Below are positions 42,955-51,151 of a DNA stretch of 64,000 nt, in pieces (within the stretch, counting starts at the first letter, position 1; each line of letters begins with the position of its first letter). The DNA is from DUPQ01 sp964563155 (GTDB taxonomy: Bacteria > Bacillota > Clostridia > DUPQ01). A program made the translations under genes and the position numbers. Under the pieces are notes generated by a model. The model was not told the DNA's origin, did not search any database, and was given only the letters and a program-made list of their open reading frames with translations. Where the stretch lies: the NCBI GenBank assembly GCA_964563155.1, contig CAZLVL010000012.1, positions 24,789 through 88,788 on the forward strand. Direction: 5' to 3'.

Positions 42955-43889
42955 TTGCTTGCTCCTTTTAGTACCTGTTCCGCCTCATTAAAGAGCTCTT
43001 CAATCATTTCTTTTGTGCTTTGTTCTTTGGTTATTAAGCCTGCAACCTGACCTGCCATAAAGCAACCTTTTTGCCAGTCACCTTCTTGTACAGCAATTCT
43101 TAAGGCTCCAGACCCTTCTTTTTCCAAGTCCTCATTGCTTACAGAAGAGTCATACTCTAGTTTAAAGAAATTCCTAGAAAAAGGATTTTTCAAGGCCCTA
43201 ACTGGATGGCCCAATCTTTTACCTGTGGATATGGTATCTATGTCTTTAGCTCCAATAATTCTATCCTTGTAGTTTTGATGAACAGAGGCCTCATACACTG
43301 TTAAAAACTTTGTACCACACTGAACCCCTTCAGCCCCTAACATAAAGGCTGCTGCCACCCCTCTGCCATCACCTATACCACCAGCTGCAATAACCGGTAT
43401 GTCCACAGCGTCTACCACTTGAGGGATTAAGGCCATGGTGGTCAATTCTCCAATGTGCCCTCCTGCTTCACAGCCTTCTGCTACCACAGCAAAGGCCTTG
43501 TAAGATTCCATTCTTTTAGCTATACCAACAGAAGGAATAACCGGTATAACCTTTATACCTGCCTCATTCCATTTATCCATATACTTACCAGGATTACCGG
43601 CACCGGTTGTAACAACTGGAACCTTTTTATCTATAACCAATTGGGCCAGATCTTCACTATGAGGGCTCATTAGCATAATATTGACTGCAAAGGGCTTGTC
43701 TGTAAGTGTCCTTAATAGGTCAATCTCTTGAGCCACATGACTAGCAGGTGCATTACCTGCCCCAATAGTTCCTAAGCCACCTGCCTCAGATACAGCAGCT
43801 GCCAACCTAGCATCTGCTACCCAAGCCATGCCCCCTTGAAAAATTGGATATTTAATATTTAGCATCTTAGTTATTTTACTTTCAATCAT
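42942..43889 (-). CDS. fabK: Enoyl-ACP reductase II FabK (FMN)
   Basis: This 315-residue FMN-dependent TIM-barrel enzyme of the nitronate-monooxygenase-like family has P-I-F-Q-G-G-M-A-W-V at the N-terminus, E-G-C-E-A-G-G-H-I-G near 141 and A-A-G-G-I-G-D-G-R-G near 169. In a fab operon this composition identifies FabK, the NADH-dependent enoyl reductase that replaces FabI in many Gram-positives and is insensitive to triclosan. It lies between fabH and fabD, with only a nine-base gap from fabH. Confidence 0.94.
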   Translation of the reverse strand: MIESKITKMLNIKYPIFQGGMAWVADARLAAAVSEAGGLGTIGAGNAPASHVAQEIDLLRTLTDKPFAVNIMLMSPHSEDLAQLVIDKKVPVVTTGAGNPGKYMDKWNEAGIKVIPVIPSVGIAKRMESYKAFAVVAEGCEAGGHIGELTTMALIPQVVDAVDIPVIAAGGIGDGRGVAAAFMLGAEGVQCGTKFLTVYEASVHQNYKDRIIGAKDIDTISTGKRLGHPVRALKNPFSRNFFKLEYDSSVSNEDLEKEGSGALRIAVQEGDWQKGCFMAGQVAGLITKEQSTKEMIEELFNEAEQVLKGASKWVK

Positions 43890-43898
43890 AATAACTCC

Positions 43899-44855
43899 TT
43901 ACTCCCATTCCAGTACACAAGAACCAGAGGTCAATCCAGCTCCAAAGGCACTGCAAAAGATTTTATCTCCCTTTTTAATTTTTCCATCTCTAACCAACTC
44001 ATCCATTAATAGGGGTATGGAAGCTGAAGAAATATTTCCGTATCTAGTAAGATTTATGGGAAACTTCTTTGCATCCAAACCTAAACGTTGACCAGCGAAA
44101 TCTATAATCCTTTTATTTGCTTGATGTAAAAGATATAGGTCAATATCATCAGTCTCAATTTCTAGGGCCTTTGTTGCTAATTCAACATGCTTTTCAAAGG
44201 ACTTAACTGCAAATTTAAAGACCTCTTGACCTGTCATATGTAAATAACCCTTTTCACTTACATCTTTAGCAAAGGGACTATTACCAGAACCGGTTCTTGA
44301 ATAAAGAATGTCCACATCTCCCTTTGAATCGGTGTATAGAAATTTAAGAGCGCTCCCTGGTTCACAAAGACAAGCCCCTGCTCCATCACCAAAAAGTACA
44401 GAGGTACTTCTATCGGTCCAGTCTGTAAAGGCAGACATTCTTTCTGCTCCTACTACTAAAACTGAACTGGCCTTCTTATCATTTAACAAAGACTGAGCTA
44501 GATCTAGGGCGTATATAAAGCCGGTGCAAGCTGCATTTAAATCAAAAGCGGGACAAACCACACCTAACCTTTGTCCTAAAGAACAAGCTAAAGATGGAGT
44601 AATATAATCTCCGCCAATGGTTGAACAGATTATGTAATCTATGTCACAAGCTTTTTTCCCAGCTGCCTCAAGGGCCTTTATACTGGCCTCATAAGCTAGG
44701 TCTGTAAGACTCTCTTGGACACAAATCCTTCTTTCTTCTATACCTGTTCTTTCTCTTATCCACTTATCTGAAGTGTCAAGAAATTCTTCCAAATCCCTAT
44801 TTAAAACTATCCTTTGGGGAAGACCTCTTCCCGTTCCGGTTATTTTTAAACTCAT
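43899..44855 (-). CDS. fabH: 3-oxoacyl-ACP synthase III FabH
   Basis: This 318-residue initiating condensing enzyme has the active Cys110 in L-N-A-A-C-T-G-F, the His in L-L-H-Q-A-N-K-R-I and an Asn in Y-G-N-I-S-S-A-S. It condenses an acyl-CoA with malonyl-ACP to start chains. Its ATG overlaps the fabT stop by one base. acpP, which often follows fabH in related operons, is absent. Confidence 0.95.
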   Translation of the reverse strand: MSLKITGTGRGLPQRIVLNRDLEEFLDTSDKWIRERTGIEERRICVQESLTDLAYEASIKALEAAGKKACDIDYIICSTIGGDYITPSLACSLGQRLGVVCPAFDLNAACTGFIYALDLAQSLLNDKKASSVLVVGAERMSAFTDWTDRSTSVLFGDGAGACLCEPGSALKFLYTDSKGDVDILYSRTGSGNSPFAKDVSEKGYLHMTGQEVFKFAVKSFEKHVELATKALEIETDDIDLYLLHQANKRIIDFAGQRLGLDAKKFPINLTRYGNISSASIPLLMDELVRDGKIKKGDKIFCSAFGAGLTSGSCVLEWE

Positions 44856-45304
44856 TAATTTTTCACCTTGTCTTTAAAGAAATCAGCTAATTTTGTTAAG
44901 GATTGTAATAGGATTTCTTTTTCTTCTGTATTAAAATCCTTGCTGATATTTCTTATCATTTTTTTATGAAATATGTTGTGGGCCCTTTGAATTTTTTGAC
45001 CCGAATCTGTAAGGGTAATAATGAATCGTCTACCATCATGTTCTGCTGTTTCTTTTTTTAACAATTCCTTTTTTTCTAGCTTTTTTACAGCCACAGTTAC
45101 AGTTGGCCTAGTAACCTTTAAAATCCTTGAAAGACAAGATACAGTGGCAGACCCTCCATTTTGAGCAATGGCTTGAAGAAGATGAACCTCACTAACAGTA
45201 ATAGGTACTTGAGATATTTTTCTCAAAGACTTCTCTTCATACTTTGTAATATTGTTAAATGTATCCACCAATATATGGTTCAGTTTATCTTCAAATTCCA
45301 ACAT
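44855..45304 (-). CDS. fabT: MarR-family regulator of fatty-acid synthesis (FabT-like)
   Basis: This encodes 149 residues from the ATG at 45304, whose GGAGG lies inside a four-codon-longer TTG frame. It is a winged-helix MarR protein with the pattern V-S-C-L-S-R-I-L-K-V-T-R-P-T-V-T-V-A-V-K-K-L-E and the wing D-G-R-R-F-I-I-T-L-T. As first gene of the fab/acc operon it fits FabT, which represses the operon when bound to acyl-ACP. An inverted repeat TTAGTT-N5-AACTAA overlaps the end of its promoter, suggesting autorepression. Confidence 0.9.
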   Translation of the reverse strand: MLEFEDKLNHILVDTFNNITKYEEKSLRKISQVPITVSEVHLLQAIAQNGGSATVSCLSRILKVTRPTVTVAVKKLEKKELLKKETAEHDGRRFIITLTDSGQKIQRAHNIFHKKMIRNISKDFNTEEKEILLQSLTKLADFFKDKVKN

Positions 45305-45320
45305 TGCTACCTCCAACTAA

Positions 45321-45337
45321 TTAGTTTGACTAACTAA
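45321..45337 (-). promoter_or_regulatory. Probable FabT operator
   Basis: TTAGTT-TGACT-AACTAA is a perfect six-base inverted repeat with a five-base spacer. It lies between the -10 box and the fabT ribosome site and contains the AGTTTGACT core seen in streptococcal FabT sites. Confidence 0.72.
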
Positions 45338-45365
45338 TAATTACACTTATAGCCCCCTATGTCAA
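45338..45365 (-). promoter_or_regulatory. Promoter of the fab/acc operon
   Basis: TTGACA (45360-45365) and TAATTA (45338-45343) are spaced 16 bases apart on the minus strand. The -10 box abuts the inverted repeat at 45321-45337. Confidence 0.7.
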
Positions 45366-45367
45366 TA

Positions 45368-45389
45368 AATAAATTGTTAACAATTTATT
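45368..45389. repeat. 22-bp perfect palindrome between the fab operon and a divergent gene
   Basis: The half-site AATAAATTGTT is followed without spacer by its exact complement AACAATTTATT. It lies three bases upstream of the fabT -35 and about 130 bases from the divergent gene start, so it could be an operator for either. There is no T run favouring a terminator role. Confidence 0.75.
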
Positions 45390-45464
45390 AAAATTATGAA
45401 TAAACTATGAAATATGGGATAAATCTAACATCTTATGGCTTATTCTATTTATACTCTATAAAGT

Positions 45465-45493
45465 GTTGAATATTATCCAACATGCAATATAAT
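45465..45493 (+). promoter_or_regulatory. Promoter and operator-like repeat of the heparinase-like gene
   Basis: TTGAAT (45466-45471) and TATAAT (45488-45493) are 16 bases apart. The -35 and part of the spacer form the imperfect palindrome GTTGAATATTATCCAAC (45465-45481), with one mismatched pair. A repressor bound here would cover the -35. Confidence 0.7.
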
Positions 45494-45519
45494 GAAAAAA
45501 ACTAGTCTAGGAGGTTAAT

Positions 45520-47181
45520 ATGAAATTAACTGAAGAAGGTTTTAAACGAGTACTGGAACATACCGAGCAACATTTTGCTTGGACCATGAGAAATCAGATA
45601 ACAAATACCGGTGATTGGAAACATGGCGGTATCATGTCAATAGGTGAAGGTATGGTTCCATACAATTCTGCTGGCCTTTTACATACAGCAGGTTTTTTAT
45701 ATTTTCTAGAAGATAGCATCTATTACAAATCAAAAGAAGTATATACTTTTGCAGTAAAGGCCTTAGATTTCTATGAAAGAAATATGTCTGAAGAAGGCTT
45801 AATGCATTTTTATATGTGCAATTACAAATCAGCTCCTGACACTTCTTTTACCCTAATACCTCTTTGTGAAATATATAGATTTATACAAGATAAAGAGACT
45901 GATGAAGACGGGGAATATTTAAAATTTAGAATTCTAAAACTTATAAAAACATTGGCAGATGGAGTTATAGCCGGAGGCTTTCATACCCCTAACCACCGTT
46001 GGGTTATATCAGCAGCTTTATCTATGGTTGTTAACATAACTAAAGACCAAAAGTATATGACCAGAATTAATGAGTTTCTATCTGAAGGAATAGACTGTGA
46101 TGAAGATGGAGAATACACAGAAAGATCTCCTGGTAGTTACAACAGAGTAAATAATGAAGCCCTATTAATAATGTCAAAAGAATTAAATATGCCTCATCTT
46201 TTGGAGTTTGTAGCAAGAAATCTTAAAATGATGACCTATTACATTGATTGGGACTTTAGATTATTCACTAACAACTCTACCAGACAAGATAAGGGTGAAA
46301 ATGATAGGTTTTTAGATATGTACTATTACCAATATCTAAAAACTGGATATCTCTTACAAGATAAAGAACTTTTATCAATTGCCAAGGCTATTGAAGATAA
46401 TAATTATAGAAATGGCAATAAAATCCTCTTAGGTCTTAATACCCTAATTAATGAAAAAGAGCTTCTTGGTATTACTGATGATGTGGAGCCCTTTAAGCTA
46501 AAGCCTTTTACAAAACACTTTAAAAAATCAGGTCTTGTAAGGATTTACCACAAGGATATGACCTTAACCATATTAGGAGATTCCCCCACCTTTTTATACC
46601 TTAGATACAAGGGCTTGGATATGTATATAAGGGGTGGAATAAACTTCTTTAATGAAAGACATATAAAGGTAAACAATATCCAACCTATAGAAGATGGTTT
46701 TACCATGGAATATGAAGGAAGAGGCAGATATCTTCTTCCTCTAAAAGAACCACAAGACTTAAGAGACTACAGAAAATTTGATATGGCCTTAAGAGATACT
46801 ACTCCAGAGCAAATTGTTAATATGACTATAGAAATTAAAAAGACAGACAAGGGTTTTGAAATTACCACTAAATCTAGGGGCGAAAAGCAAGTACCTGTTC
46901 GCTATGACATTGCTTTAAATACTGGTGTCTTAGTACGAGGAGATGGTTATGCCCTTAGAGCCAATGGTGGTGGAATCCTCTTTCCTGAAAAAGGATATGT
47001 TAAACTGGATACAGGAACCTGTGGCTTAAAGATTGGACCTTGTGTATCTGAAACCTATATCAACCAAGGACTTTGGGGCACAATTCCTCTTTCTCAAGAT
47101 GACTACCATATTTTCTTGAGCAGCATTACCCCCTTTGAACAAACCTTTAACCTAGAACCTTATGACAGATACGAAGACTAA
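45520..47181 (+). CDS. Heparinase II/III-like alpha/alpha-toroid glycan-active protein
   Basis: This 553-residue protein has no signal peptide and is therefore cytoplasmic. The N-terminal half (about 1-300) looks like an alpha/alpha toroid. It includes W-K-H-G-G-I near 33, N-Y-K-S-A-P-D-T-S-F near 106, G-G-F-H-T-P-N-H-R-W-V near 151 and E-Y-T-E-R-S-P-G-S-Y-N-R-V-N-N near 197. The C-terminal half is a beta-rich domain. This two-part plan and the H-R-W and S-Y-N-x-V-N-N motifs resemble heparinase II/III-type lyases and related families. The location beside a ROK kinase and sugar symporter suggests it processes an imported oligosaccharide, perhaps containing uronic acid. Enzyme class and substrate are not established. 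A strong AGGAGG site sets the start. Confidence 0.68.
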   Translation: MKLTEEGFKRVLEHTEQHFAWTMRNQITNTGDWKHGGIMSIGEGMVPYNSAGLLHTAGFLYFLEDSIYYKSKEVYTFAVKALDFYERNMSEEGLMHFYMCNYKSAPDTSFTLIPLCEIYRFIQDKETDEDGEYLKFRILKLIKTLADGVIAGGFHTPNHRWVISAALSMVVNITKDQKYMTRINEFLSEGIDCDEDGEYTERSPGSYNRVNNEALLIMSKELNMPHLLEFVARNLKMMTYYIDWDFRLFTNNSTRQDKGENDRFLDMYYYQYLKTGYLLQDKELLSIAKAIEDNNYRNGNKILLGLNTLINEKELLGITDDVEPFKLKPFTKHFKKSGLVRIYHKDMTLTILGDSPTFLYLRYKGLDMYIRGGINFFNERHIKVNNIQPIEDGFTMEYEGRGRYLLPLKEPQDLRDYRKFDMALRDTTPEQIVNMTIEIKKTDKGFEITTKSRGEKQVPVRYDIALNTGVLVRGDGYALRANGGGILFPEKGYVKLDTGTCGLKIGPCVSETYINQGLWGTIPLSQDDYHIFLSSITPFEQTFNLEPYDRYED

Positions 47182-47267
47182 CTAAAGCAAAAGGTAAAGA
47201 AGAAGGTTTAATAAGTAAAACACAATAACAAGAAGTAACACTAACAATAAATTAATATAGTAATAGT

Positions 47268-47293
47268 GAAAATGATGCAATTGCATCATTTTC
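47268..47293. terminator. 26-bp perfect palindrome between convergent genes, probable terminator
   Basis: GAAAATGATGCAA is followed by its exact complement TTGCATCATTTTC. It lies about 90 bases after the stop of the plus-strand gene and 210 bases after the ROK stop. The A-rich and T-rich ends make a bidirectional terminator plausible. Confidence 0.65.
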
Positions 47294-47391
47294 TTTAACT
47301 ATCTGTTTTTCAACTATCTGTTTTTAACAATCAGATTTTTAACAACTTTTTTAACAATCAGATTTTTAATAATCTAACTTTTAACAATATT
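47294..47391. repeat. Degenerate AT-rich tandem repeats in a gene-free gap
   Basis: Units of about 12-17 bases follow one another: two AACTATCTGTTTTT, then AACAATCAGATTTTT, AACAACTTTTTT, a second AACAATCAGATTTTT, and AATAATCTAACTTTT. The rest of the 321-base gap (47182-47502) shows only a weak TTCCAA/TTGGAA hairpin at 47440-47460. Confidence 0.75.
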
Positions 47392-47502
47392 AAAGAAGAT
47401 TCAGAATCCATACAGCCTTTACTAAGGACAAAACAAGACTTCCAAAATTGAATCTTGGAATAAAATATGACTAGTTTTTCTTGTTGTGTAAGCTTCTTTA
47501 AA

Positions 47503-48396
47503 TCATCTCTCATAAACATTAAAGAAGTGCTCTAAGGCACCTATCATGGCTGCATCGTTTTCATATCTGGCACACTCAATATTAGTTTTAGCAAAGTAAT
47601 AGGAGTCCATCATAATTCCTAAATATTTCTTAATACCAGTAACTAACTTTTCTTTTCTAGAGCTTATGCCTCCCCCTAGAATTATTTTTCTAGGGGCAAA
47701 AGCATAAATTAGATTGGATATTCCGTTTGCCATATCCTTATTAAAATTATCAACGATTTCCAAGGCTAGCTCATCTTCCTCATCATAAAGGTCAAAAAGC
47801 TCTTTGCCGTTTGAGACATTTAATCTAGCCTCCTTAGCTGCCTTTACCAAGGCACTTACAGAACATAAGGCTTCCCAGTTTTTACCTTCTCGTATATGCA
47901 TTAGGCCAAATTCTCCTGCAGAGAATCCATATCCTTCATATACCTTATCATTTATTACACTGGCTCCGCCAATTCCTGTGCCTATGGCCACAACAACAAA
48001 ATCTGTCCCCTTATTATAAGGTACCTGAGAAAGAGCTAGGCAATTTACATCATTACTGGCACTTGCCCTAAGACTAAACTTATCTTGTATATCTTTGGTA
48101 TAGTTTCTACCAGTATAGCCTTCCATCACATCATCTGCATAAACAATCCTGCCACTTATACTATCTACAATCCCAGTAGAGGATATTGCAACTCCTTCAA
48201 TGGGGTGGTTTTTCTTTGTTTCTTGGATAATTGAATATACTTTTTTTACCAGACTTTCTCCCCCTTCATAAATTCTAGAAGGAGTTTTGTCTTTGAAAAT
48301 AAAGGCTTTCTTACCATCCATAACAGAGTACTTGATGAAGGTCCCACCTATATCCAAGGTCAGGTATCTTGTGTTTTTGTTATTGTTTTTTACCAT
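47503..48396 (-). CDS. ROK-family sugar kinase or regulator-like protein
   Basis: This encodes 297 residues from the ATG at 48396, which has AAAGGAAA before it. The N-terminal phosphate loop L-D-I-G-G-T-F-I-K and the A-I-G-T-G-I-G-G motif are typical of ROK kinases such as glucokinase. There is no helix-turn-helix, so it is a kinase and not a repressor. The usual E-x-G-H motif reads E-F-G-L, with the His replaced by Leu, and the C-x-C-G-x2-G-C zinc motif is missing. It is the last gene of the operon with the GPH symporter and amidohydrolase and overlaps the symporter gene by 17 bases. The likely role is phosphorylating a sugar taken up by that symporter. Confidence 0.85.
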   Translation of the reverse strand: MVKNNNKNTRYLTLDIGGTFIKYSVMDGKKAFIFKDKTPSRIYEGGESLVKKVYSIIQETKKNHPIEGVAISSTGIVDSISGRIVYADDVMEGYTGRNYTKDIQDKFSLRASASNDVNCLALSQVPYNKGTDFVVVAIGTGIGGASVINDKVYEGYGFSAGEFGLMHIREGKNWEALCSVSALVKAAKEARLNVSNGKELFDLYDEEDELALEIVDNFNKDMANGISNLIYAFAPRKIILGGGISSRKEKLVTGIKKYLGIMMDSYYFAKTNIECARYENDAAMIGALEHFFNVYER

Positions 48397-49762
48397 TTTC
48401 CTTTCCCATTTGATCATATTCTTTAGGCATATAATTAGCTACGATTATAGCGATTATACAGGTTGCCATAACTATGAAGGGCATTAAGTGAGCTCCGAAA
48501 AACTCATTGTCTGCTAGCTTAATTTCCTTAAGATTCAACCATACTAAGCTGGTAGAAATAGCTCCTGCTATAGCTGTGAAAAGTCCTTGTATAGCAAAAT
48601 ACATGGCAGGATGACTCTTTCCTGTTTCTTTTAATTCATCTGCAGCTATCTGAGACAAGATGGCATAAGGGGCTGAGAAAAAGGCACCTATACCATAAGA
48701 TCCAATAAGAGCTCCTGTTGCACCAATGGCAAGTCTAATCATTTCATTGGGAATCCAGACTATGTAGGCTGCTCCGAAAAAGAGCATGGCTACTCCAAAA
48801 GAAGCCATGGCTGTTTGGAAGGCAAATCTGAATCCTTTTTTCTTCATAACCTTTCTGTAGAAATAGAGCATTAAGGGCACTGGAGCAAAGGCTCCTGAGT
48901 TAACAATTGTTATCTGCCATGAGCTTAAACCCATAGGTCCTGATGCTAAAACATTTTGTCCTGTCAAGAACATTTGAAGGCCAAAGAAGAATATACCAAA
49001 AACAACTATCCACATTAAAAAGGCTCTATTGCTAAGAGTTAATTTTATACTCTCAAGTAAAGGAACCTCTTCTTCCTTAATCTCATCATCTGCTCTTAGG
49101 GCCACATCTTTAGGAAGGGTAGATCTTTCTTTTAATAAGAAAAATGGAATCAACATGGTCAACATTAAAGGTGACATGTAGAGGGCTATCATCCTTATGT
49201 TTAAGCCTCCTATCATAAGAGGTATTAAGGCATAACCCAATGAATATTGTATTGTGTCAAAAAAGGCCTTCCAGTTTGCTAGATATTGTCTATCTGAGTC
49301 TGTTTTTGTTATCTCAGAATAGGTTCCATAGTAGGTTACCAAGGTTAGAGTATAGGCTGTAAAGAAAACAATTAGCAGCAAACCAAACCATATAGTGTTT
49401 TTCAAACTATGTTCTACATTTTCTAGTGGGAAGCAAAAAAGCAAAAAGCTAATAATCAAAGGTATATACCCTAAGAGAATGGCTGGTCTTCTTTTTCCCC
49501 ATTTTGTCTTTAGAGTGTCGGTAAAGGATGCTAAAGGCACATCTGCTATACCATCTACGACTCTTGCAATTAAAACAAAAATACTAAAAAGGACAGTAAG
49601 TACCAAAGTCTTGTTTGCATAAGTCCAGTTCTCAATGTTCTTTAGAAATCCCGCTGTACTCAAGGCATCAATTAGATAAGCAGATAAAATCAAGTTCATC
49701 AAATTGGGTCCAAAGCCTGCAAAGGCATAGAGCGGAAGTTTCTTTCTTTCAATTTTCCCCAT
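48380..49762 (-). CDS. GPH-family sugar:cation symporter
   Basis: This 460-residue membrane protein has about 12 hydrophobic segments. The loop after helix 2 contains the GPH/MelB-type motif D-G-I-A-D-V-P-L-A-S-F-T-D-T-L-K-T-K-W-G-K-R-R-P, shown here in part. MelB relatives import oligosaccharides or glucuronides with Na+ or H+. It overlaps the amidohydrolase gene by 14 bases and the ROK gene by 17. The substrate is probably a mono- or disaccharide released or cleaved by enzymes of this locus; its identity is unknown. Confidence 0.88.
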   Translation of the reverse strand: MGKIERKKLPLYAFAGFGPNLMNLILSAYLIDALSTAGFLKNIENWTYANKTLVLTVLFSIFVLIARVVDGIADVPLASFTDTLKTKWGKRRPAILLGYIPLIISFLLFCFPLENVEHSLKNTIWFGLLLIVFFTAYTLTLVTYYGTYSEITKTDSDRQYLANWKAFFDTIQYSLGYALIPLMIGGLNIRMIALYMSPLMLTMLIPFFLLKERSTLPKDVALRADDEIKEEEVPLLESIKLTLSNRAFLMWIVVFGIFFFGLQMFLTGQNVLASGPMGLSSWQITIVNSGAFAPVPLMLYFYRKVMKKKGFRFAFQTAMASFGVAMLFFGAAYIVWIPNEMIRLAIGATGALIGSYGIGAFFSAPYAILSQIAADELKETGKSHPAMYFAIQGLFTAIAGAISTSLVWLNLKEIKLADNEFFGAHLMPFIVMATCIIAIIVANYMPKEYDQMGKENGKKQ

Positions 49763-50897
49763 TTTTTACCCCCTGGTTTTTAAAGTATTTCTTAAGTATC
49801 TTAAACGAATTAAAATCAAACTGGGTCTTCCTGTCCACTACCCTCATAAAAGCCAGTTTTATTCTGCTTCGCCTAATTTCATCTAAAGCTATTCTAGTAT
49901 CCACCTTATATGGTTTATGGCCCATAAAGTTCAAATAGTTCTCTCCTAGAATCTTTTTTAATATTTCATTTTTCAAGTCTAAAGGTTTTAGTACAAAATC
50001 CTCATCATGCATTAAATATGAGGTGGTTTCTGTTACAGTAAATTCTTCCTTAGCTGAAAGAAACCTTTTAACTAAATCAGCCCTGTTTTTTTCTGATTCA
50101 ATATTAAGTTTTCCCCCTTCTAAAATGCTTTGTGTTCCAATATCGGTTCCATACATAATTCTGTCTTGATATTTTTCAAAAAACTCTAAGGTCTTTTTTC
50201 TATTAGCTGTAAAATTAATATACATCTCAATACCTGGTGTTAGGTCCACAAAAACATTGGGATGCTTATCCAAAATATTTGCCAATCTATCTAAATCTTT
50301 TGAGAGAAAGAAAAAATGTGCAAATATTATTTTAAGATTAGGATATTTCAAAAGGACATTCTCAATTTCCTTGTATTGGTCTTGGTTGTTTACAAAAGTA
50401 TCATTGTAATACCAGCCTCTTTTCATAGCCCAATCAGGTATTTCTTTTCTATCCCAAAATTCCTCTGGGTCATTTACATGCCATAATATGGGAAAGGCTG
50501 TATTTTCCATAAAAGCAAAGTACTCTTCCCAAACTGCATCATCAAAAGGAGGAAGGTTAAAAAGCTTCCTGATTTCTGGTTTTCCTTCAATCATCTTAAT
50601 TCCATCACAGCCAGCCTTTCTCATTCTAAGAGTATGTTTTACCATGGCCTTTCCTAGAGTTTTCTTTTTAGAAAAATATGAAAAAGCATCCAAAGAGGCA
50701 AAAACATATATGCGCTCTGGATACTTATCTTTTAGCATCAAACCATCACAGATGGCAGAAAGCTTCTTCTTATCTGGAACTATTACCATGTTTGCAATAT
50801 CTGTATCACAATAGTCCATAAGATTTATCATTTCATCTGGAGTAATATTCATTGAATAATGAATATGACAATCAACTACCTTCATTCCTTTAAACAT
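49749..50897 (-). CDS. Metal-dependent hydrolase of the amidohydrolase-2 family
   Basis: This 382-residue TIM-barrel protein has the metal motif D-C-H-I-H near residues 9-13, a His in I-L-W-H-V-N near 140, a His in I-F-A-H-F-F near 190 and an Asp in Y-G-T-D-I-G near 249. This is the PF04909-type layout, which includes decarboxylases and lactonases. It is the first gene of the sugar operon and has GAGG before the ATG. A lactonase or deaminating role in sugar-acid breakdown would suit the context but is not shown. The last 60 residues are basic and unique. Confidence 0.82.
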   Translation of the reverse strand: MFKGMKVVDCHIHYSMNITPDEMINLMDYCDTDIANMVIVPDKKKLSAICDGLMLKDKYPERIYVFASLDAFSYFSKKKTLGKAMVKHTLRMRKAGCDGIKMIEGKPEIRKLFNLPPFDDAVWEEYFAFMENTAFPILWHVNDPEEFWDRKEIPDWAMKRGWYYNDTFVNNQDQYKEIENVLLKYPNLKIIFAHFFFLSKDLDRLANILDKHPNVFVDLTPGIEMYINFTANRKKTLEFFEKYQDRIMYGTDIGTQSILEGGKLNIESEKNRADLVKRFLSAKEEFTVTETTSYLMHDEDFVLKPLDLKNEILKKILGENYLNFMGHKPYKVDTRIALDEIRRSRIKLAFMRVVDRKTQFDFNSFKILKKYFKNQGVKNGEN

Positions 50898-51092
50898 ACA
50901 ATCCTCTTTTTCTTGAATTTGTTTAATAATCTTGCTCTTTTAGGAGTGATTTTGCTTAATCTTTAGTTTTATTCGTTTAGTTAATTATTTTTATATTTAT
51001 ACTACAATGATAACATAAATATTTATCTATAGGTGTTTTTTGTATTTAACAAAGGATTTTTGTGTTTTAAAAGAATTTTTGTACAAACAAAA

Positions 51093-51129
51093 ACCCCCAT
51101 AGGTTTGCTTTGGTTCAACTTATGGGGGT
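51093..51129 (-). terminator. Strong terminator after the methionine sulfoxide reductase gene
   Basis: On the minus strand ACCCCCATA (51121-51129) pairs with TATGGGGGT (51093-51101) across a 19-base loop and is followed by TTTTGTTT. The remaining gap 50898-51092 holds the putative AT-rich promoter area of the sugar operon and nothing else I recognise. Confidence 0.88.
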
Positions 51130-51151
51130 CGGTTTAAGTTCTCTTCATTTT

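Noticed and set aside
42040..43889. Hidden acpP between fabK and fabD or fabH and fabK
   Set aside because: fabK and fabD overlap and only nine bases separate fabH from fabK, leaving no room for a carrier-protein gene.
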